From assembly GCF_039541575.1 (NCBI RefSeq), contig NZ_BAABGM010000001.1, forward strand, positions 186,001 through 250,000: a DNA stretch of 64,000 nt, read 5' to 3'. Below, piece after piece: positions 60,801 through 64,000 of the stretch (its first letter is position 1; every line of letters starts with the position of its first letter). The translations under genes and the position numbers were made by a program. The DNA is from Fodinibacter luteus (GTDB lineage Bacteria > Actinomycetota > Actinomycetes > Actinomycetales > Dermatophilaceae). The notes under the pieces were generated by a model. That model ran no database searches. It saw only the letters and a program-made list of their open reading frames with translations, and was not told the DNA's origin.

Positions 60801-61766
60801 GCTGCTGTCGGCGTCGAGCACGAGCACGTCGCGCTCGCCACCGTCGAGGTCGGGGCCGAGACGGCCCGGCCCGAGCTGGGACCGCACCGAGCGCAGGGCG
60901 TCGGGGTCACCGGCGAGCGCGGCGACGACGTCGTGGTCGGCGAGGGCGTCCCCCTGCGCGGCGAGGTCGGCGACCATCGGCAGCTTGGCGTAGGAGAAGG
61001 TGCCGACGACGAGGCGGGGCGTGACCGAGAAGTCAGGAACCCGCGAGCAGGCCTCGGACAGCGCTGCGTAGACCGGGTAGGGGTCGAAGGTCGGTCCGGA
61101 GGTGGCGAGCGCCTCGATGGCGTCGGCGTCGAGGGTGATGCCCTGCTCGGATGCCAGGTAGTGCACGAGCACGGGGTTGAGCTCGAGGTCCTGCCCGAGG
61201 TCGAGGGTGAAGTCGCCCTGCGCGGCGCCCGTGGCACGCAGCGTGCAGGCCCGCAGCAGCACGGGTGCGGCCGGCGCCCGCGGGGCGGAGCGACCGTCGG
61301 GCAGCCGCACGGCCCACGAGGCCATGCCGATCGCGAGGAAGCCGGTGAGGATGCCGCGCTCCTGCGCGAGCTCGCGGGTCTTGGCCGCGATGGCTCGGGT
61401 CCGCCGGCGTGCCTCGTCGAGCGCGGCGGGCTCGCGGACGAGGTCGGAGAGCCGGGTCTGCCGGCCGGCGAGGAGCATGGCGACCCCGCCGGGGTGGGCC
61501 GTCGTGAGGTCGAGCGTGCCGGTCGGCAGGTCGCGGTACCAGAGGAGCGTGTTGCGTCCACCGAGGTCGACGAGGTGGCGGGTCCAGGCGGCGCGGGCGG
61601 CGGCGACGCGCGCGCTGCGAGGGTCCTGCTCGTCGGCGGCGTCGGGGAGCGGCGTCGCGGTGGCCTCCTCGGGCGTCGGCGCCGAGGGCTCGAGCGGGGT
61701 CGGGGCGACGTCCGGCGCACCCTCGACGAGGCGCGCCGCGTCGGTCCTCGGGGGCGGGTCGCTCAC
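57810..61766 (-). CDS. DUF4011-type helicase with C-terminal Vsr-like nuclease domain
   Basis: A 1318-residue protein. Residues ~50-260 are the DUF4011 region (WTRHLVDLGGRNTLLWYRDL near 60). A split SF1 helicase follows, with Walker A VVHGPPGTGKSQT near 335, Walker B FDVVVFDEASQIP near 895, and C-terminal motifs VQGDERDDVILSVGYG and RRLNVAITRARRSM near 1145. The end is a small Vsr/MTES_1575-like nuclease (VESDGPQYAAMRTTRDRDRL, then LGWRHLRVWS). I recall this domain order from antiphage surveys (HheA), not checked. GTG at 61766 has a leaderless promoter. A seven-unit repeat array lies directly upstream, and a small coupled gene follows. Confidence 0.87.
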   Translation of the reverse strand: MSDPPPRTDAARLVEGAPDVAPTPLEPSAPTPEEATATPLPDAADEQDPRSARVAAARAAWTRHLVDLGGRNTLLWYRDLPTGTLDLTTAHPGGVAMLLAGRQTRLSDLVREPAALDEARRRTRAIAAKTRELAQERGILTGFLAIGMASWAVRLPDGRSAPRAPAAPVLLRACTLRATGAAQGDFTLDLGQDLELNPVLVHYLASEQGITLDADAIEALATSGPTFDPYPVYAALSEACSRVPDFSVTPRLVVGTFSYAKLPMVADLAAQGDALADHDVVAALAGDPDALRSVRSQLGPGRLGPDLDGGERDVLVLDADSSQQEAVEAVRSGSHLVVHGPPGTGKSQTIANLIGTLAADGKRVLFVAEKRAAIDAVVGRLDRVGLGDLVLDLHAGAHGRRRVARELVAALDGVVAPQPRQGARSAGPLPEAGAATAAGPAVSRVAAPAAARRAAADRLTEHVRVLHDRRDPWGVSLHEVQEAVSAFAGMPVPPRSRVRLHGEHLTGLDRDAVARVAESVTTVASLADWDAAGADDPWFGSGIRSAEEAGEAAQRVERLAGGGIDETAATLAEVFRGIRLPEAPTSEDWARVLATVGEVRDTLEVFRPEVFDIPLDDLVTATGSSAYRRSVGSELGWLDRWRLRRQARSLLRPGRPPADLHVALAAASDQRVAWRQLAGSGGRPEIPVELDRARAAHASLVTDLAWLDERLPAGSTPLRALDVPGLRHRIGGLAAAAGRLGVAPTVTTALDALTASGLRPLVDDLRDRGVPAEQVGAEVEWVWWSSLAEEVARRDPRVAAHDGRALTRTVGEFAASDRAVVAGNAERVLAAVADHVAEVAREHPEQETLLRAEGARARRLAPLRELVSRCPDLVTAVRPCWVMSPLVVASVLPPGVWFDVVVFDEASQIPPAEAVSAISRARQVVVAGDARQLPPTSFFTTVTDGDPAAVGADEAITEGAESILDVLAAALPARRLSWHYRSLDERLIAFANAEVYEGSLVTFPGTGTDPVVRHELVEGHGIVAEGEAAVETTTAEVARVVELVVEHARTRPDRSLGVIALGITHAVRIEEALRRALPGLDDGVLGFFDEDRPEAFFVKNLERVQGDERDDVILSVGYGKTPHGRVLHRFGPLNQEGGERRLNVAITRARRSMTVVSSIAAGDLDPARLRARGALMLRDFLAYAASGRLPGTAPDGPSGAAAPMAEHPVGSIVLADLARRLRGHGLVVHEGVGASTDPVDLAVEDPGRPGRLVLAVESDGPQYAAMRTTRDRDRLRAEQLERLGWRHLRVWSTDVFRDPARDVARILEAVGHREPSGG

Positions 61767-61772
61767 CCGTGC

Positions 61773-61778
61773 AGGCTA
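61773..61778 (-). promoter_or_regulatory. Leaderless -10 box (TAGCCT) of the helicase-nuclease gene
   Basis: On the minus strand TAGCCT is followed by six bases and GTG at 61766. It lies between the gene and the upstream repeat array. Confidence 0.5.
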
Positions 61779-61847
61779 ACAACGCGGACCCCCGCCACCG
61801 CTGAGGCGAGGTGGTGGGTCGGGGCGGGACAGGGGTTCGGGCCGATG

Positions 61848-62272
61848 CGCCAGGGGCGCACCCGACCGCGCGCCCGGCATCCTCCTCTGCGTCCCGCCCA
61901 CCCAAGGGGTGCCAGGGGCGCACCCGACCGCGCGCCCGGCATCCCCTCTGCGCCCCCCGCCCGACGAGGGGTGCCAGGGGCGCACCCGACCGCGCGCCCG
62001 GCATCCCCCGCCTGAGCCTCCCGCCCACCCAGGGGGTGCCAACGGCGCACCCGACCGCGCGCCCTGCATCCCCCGCCTGAGCCTCCCGCCCACCCAGGGG
62101 GTGCCAAGGGCGCACCCGACCGCGCGCCCTGCATCCCCTCTGCGCCCCCGCCCGCCCAAGGGGTGCCAAGGGCGCACCCGACCGCGCGCCCGGCATCCCG
62201 AGGCTGCGTCCCGCCCACCCAGGGGGTGCCAGGGGCGCACTCAGCCGCGCGCCCGGCATCCCCTGACTGAGT
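61848..62272. repeat. Seven-unit ~62-bp tandem repeat array
   Basis: A conserved ~27-bp core beginning GCGCACCCGACCGCGCGCCC starts at 61856, 61918, 61980, 62045, 62110, 62172 and 62235. The steps are 62, 62, 65, 65, 62 and 63 bp. Between cores lie ~35-bp stretches that are similar but not identical, most with a CCCACCCAGGGGGTGCCA-type segment. GGGTGC and GCACCC arms flanking each boundary can fold into a small hairpin. It fills the gap between the MFS stop (62282) and the helicase-nuclease start (61766). The changing step breaks any reading frame, so it is not coding. Confidence 0.9.
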
Positions 62273-62281
62273 GGTCGGGAA

Positions 62282-63538
62282 TCAGGCGGCGACCGGCTCG
62301 GGGCGAGCGCTCGACAGGGCGGCGAAGATGCCGATGGCCACGGCGACCGCGAGCGCCGCCAAGGCGAGGGCCTCGAAGCTGACCCGGTCGACGACGACAC
62401 CCGCGAGCGCCCCGCCGGCACCGGCCATGAGTCCCATGAGGAGGTCGGACGCGCCCTGGGCGCCCGGGCGCTCGCGCACCGGGACCGCCGCGGTGAGCAG
62501 GGCCGAGCCGGCGACGAGGGTGCACGACCACCCGAGGCCGAGGAGGAACAGTCCCGCGACCAGGGTGGCCGACTCCCCCTCGGGCGAGGCGGACGCGAGG
62601 AGGGTGGCGGCCGAGAGCACGAGCGACCCGAGCACGGCGACCGCCCGGCCCCCGAAGCGGTCGACGGCGAGGCCGGTCAGCGGGGAGAGGGCGAACATCC
62701 CGAGGATGTGGATGCTGATGACGAACCCGATGACCTCGAGGCCGGCGTCCCCGTGGGCCATGTGCAGCGGCGTCATGACCATGACGCTCACCATGACGAC
62801 GTGACCGAGCGCGAGGGTCGCCATGCCGAGCCGCGCCGCGGGGATGCCGGCCGCGACCCGTAGCCCCCGGGTGACCGACCCGTGGGTCGCGCCGGTGTCG
62901 TCCCCTGCGGCGAGGCTGCGACGGCGTGCCTCGACGAGTGGGTCCGGGCGCAGGCGGACCACGATGAGCGCGATGGTGAGGAGGAGGCCGAGGAGGGAGA
63001 ACAGGAAGGGCCCGGTGAGCTCGGGCAGGCCCAGGGCCCGCGCCACCGGGGCGCTCGGCCCCGCGAGGTTCGGCCCGATGACGCTGCCGACGGTCGTGGC
63101 CCAGACGACGACGCTGAGGTCGCGTGCCCGGTGCGCCGGCTGCGAGAGGTCGGCGGCGGCGAAGCGGCTCTGGCTGATCGACGTCGTCGCCCCGCCGAAG
63201 AGCACGCTCGCGACGAGGAGCAGCGGAAAGCTGCGCAGCACGCCGGCCGCGACGAGCCCGACCGCTCCGACGGCGGCCAGGCCGTAGCCCAGGACGAGTC
63301 CCGGTCGGCGCCCCCGGGCGGCCATGACCCGGGCCATCGGGATCGCGATGAGGGCGGCGCCGAGCACCTGGAAGGTGCCGCCGAGGCCGGCCAGCTGGGC
63401 GGAGCCGGACACGTCCTCGGCGAGGAGCGCGCCGACCGCGATCCCCGCCGACAGCCCGATGCCCCCGAGCACCTGCGCCCCCACGAGGGTGCGGACGACC
63501 CGCCGCTGGACCGTGTCCGGGGGTGCGTGGGTCGTCAC
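62282..63538 (-). CDS. MFS transporter
   Basis: A 418-residue major-facilitator protein with twelve hydrophobic segments. The helix 2-3 loop carries ARVMAARGRRPGLVLGYGLA, the usual MFS motif A. Helix 4-5 shows SQSRFAAADLSQPAHRARDLS. The halves are joined by a ~25-residue loop (DPLVEARRRSLAAGDD). It resembles drug- or sugar-efflux permeases, but the substrate cannot be named. The GTG start at 63538 has no clear ribosome-binding site. It is upstream of the repeat array and the helicase-nuclease gene on the same strand. Confidence 0.87.
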   Translation of the reverse strand: MTTHAPPDTVQRRVVRTLVGAQVLGGIGLSAGIAVGALLAEDVSGSAQLAGLGGTFQVLGAALIAIPMARVMAARGRRPGLVLGYGLAAVGAVGLVAAGVLRSFPLLLVASVLFGGATTSISQSRFAAADLSQPAHRARDLSVVVWATTVGSVIGPNLAGPSAPVARALGLPELTGPFLFSLLGLLLTIALIVVRLRPDPLVEARRRSLAAGDDTGATHGSVTRGLRVAAGIPAARLGMATLALGHVVMVSVMVMTPLHMAHGDAGLEVIGFVISIHILGMFALSPLTGLAVDRFGGRAVAVLGSLVLSAATLLASASPEGESATLVAGLFLLGLGWSCTLVAGSALLTAAVPVRERPGAQGASDLLMGLMAGAGGALAGVVVDRVSFEALALAALAVAVAIGIFAALSSARPEPVAA

Positions 63539-63594
63539 CCCGAGCAGTATGCCGTCGGCGGGGATGGGCCATGGCCCGCTGGGGTGCGCCCGGT

Positions 63595-63665
63595 GACAGG
63601 CAGTGCGCCCGCGCAGGCGGGTTCGCCACGCTCAGCACGCCCCGTCGACCCGGCGACTGCCTGTC
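63595..63665. repeat. 10-bp inverted repeat in the ANTAR-MFS spacer
   Basis: GACAGGCAGT at 63595-63604 is complemented by ACTGCCTGTC at 63656-63665, 51 bases apart. It may be a long-loop hairpin behind the ANTAR gene or paired protein sites. Confidence 0.45.
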
Positions 63666-63708
63666 GGGGGACGCACGGCCGGGCGGCTGGCCCGCGCGCT
63701 GCCGGTGC

Positions 63709-64000
63709 CTAGAGGGGCTGCGTGCGGCCGCCGGCCGGAGGGTGCGGAGCTCCGCGGGTCCGGGTCCGCTCGGGCACCGCCCCCGTCTCGACGACGTCGA
63801 CGGCGACGTCCCGCAGCTTCCGGTTGAGGTTCTGGCTCGTGTGGCGCAGCACGTCGAAGGCCTGGTCGCTCGTGATCCGGTACTCGGACATGAGCACCCC
63901 CACGGCGACGCCGATCGTGCGGCTCGACTCGAGGGCCCGCTGGAGGTCGGCGGCCTTGCTGTGGGCCTGGCTGGCGGTGACGAGCAGCGCACAGTGCGTC
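63709..64000 (-). CDS. ANTAR domain regulator, 5' end outside window
   Basis: The 96 visible C-terminal residues contain a complete ANTAR RNA-binding domain: LQRALESSRTIGVAVGVLMS, then the helix DQAFDVLRHTSQNLNRKLRDVAVDVV. The ALESRxxIGxAKGxLM pattern and the late NRKLRDVA are diagnostic. ANTAR proteins bind paired hairpins in nascent mRNA and prevent termination, usually with an N-terminal GAF sensor that would lie beyond the right edge. The last ~20 residues are Pro/Arg-rich. Confidence 0.85.
   Translation of the reverse strand, partial: THCALLVTASQAHSKAADLQRALESSRTIGVAVGVLMSEYRITSDQAFDVLRHTSQNLNRKLRDVAVDVVETGAVPERTRTRGAPHPPAGGRTQPL

Noticed and set aside
61763..62240. The 62-bp array as a repeat protein
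   Set aside because: Unit steps of 62 and 65 bp shift the reading frame, and no frame has a start signal.
61848..62272. The 62-bp array as a CRISPR
   Set aside because: The intervening segments are near-copies of each other, the cores vary, and no cas gene is near.

Overview
The window is very GC-rich DNA, close to three quarters G+C by eye, with a strong preference for GC-ending codons. Leaderless promoters of the form TANNNT-N6/7-start are common. The gene content includes an AfsR/SARP regulator, a GT39 protein mannosyltransferase next to rsmI, the galU-glp-rimJ-glpR block, a DUF4126 gene and a partial ANTAR gene at the right edge. Together these point to an actinobacterial chromosome, most likely a micrococcalean of the Intrasporangiaceae type; that family guess is inference. 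I see no plasmid or phage genes, transposase, integrase, rRNA or CRISPR array.

Layout. 1-5.3 kb is a cell-surface sugar locus: sugar C-methyltransferase (cut by the left edge), beta-helix protein, GSA-type aminotransferase, PIG-L deacetylase and RmlC-like epimerase. 5.4-7.7 kb holds a DUF4126 membrane protein, a LppX-like lipoprotein and a CPBP protease. 7.7-12.8 kb is a regulatory unit: a large SARP ATPase lies between a hemerythrin gene and a membrane-protein gene whose promoters carry matching triple heptamer repeats. 12.9-16.5 kb is the succinate dehydrogenase operon sdhC-sdhA-sdhB. It is followed by a secreted M28 peptidase, rsmI divergent from the mannosyltransferase, and a TM0106-type RecB-like nuclease/helicase.

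24.9-35.5 kb holds a DinB protein, a membrane phosphatase/phosphodiesterase, a P-type ATPase with unusual membrane motifs, a frameshifted glycosyltransferase 4 gene and a HAD-GH65 fusion whose HAD half looks inactive. 35.6-42.5 kb holds SGNH hydrolase, ASCH protein, patatin, amidase, SNF2 helicase and HNH nuclease. A repeat-rich gene-free stretch and tRNA-Ala(CGC) follow.

43.6-57.4 kb is a core block: AI-2E transporter, glpR/sepX-like gene, rimJ-like gene, a mog/moaB-like gene, moaC, glp/moeA, a eukaryote-type UDP-glucose pyrophosphorylase and divergent 5-formyl-THF cyclo-ligase. Penicillin-acylase-like protein, cation/proton antiporter, FmdB, SAF protein and mscL complete it. 57.5-63.5 kb has a DUF4011-helicase-nuclease protein with a small partner gene, a seven-unit ~62-bp repeat array upstream of it, and an MFS transporter.

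The most notable observations are the shared SARP-type operator arrays, the seven-unit array in front of a probable antiphage helicase-nuclease, the degenerate HAD domain fused to GH65, the Moco genes inside the glp divisome operon, the 50-bp palindrome beside tRNA-Ala, and the overlapping divergent leaderless promoters of the UGPase and cyclo-ligase genes. All calls are from reading the sequence; no database search was run.
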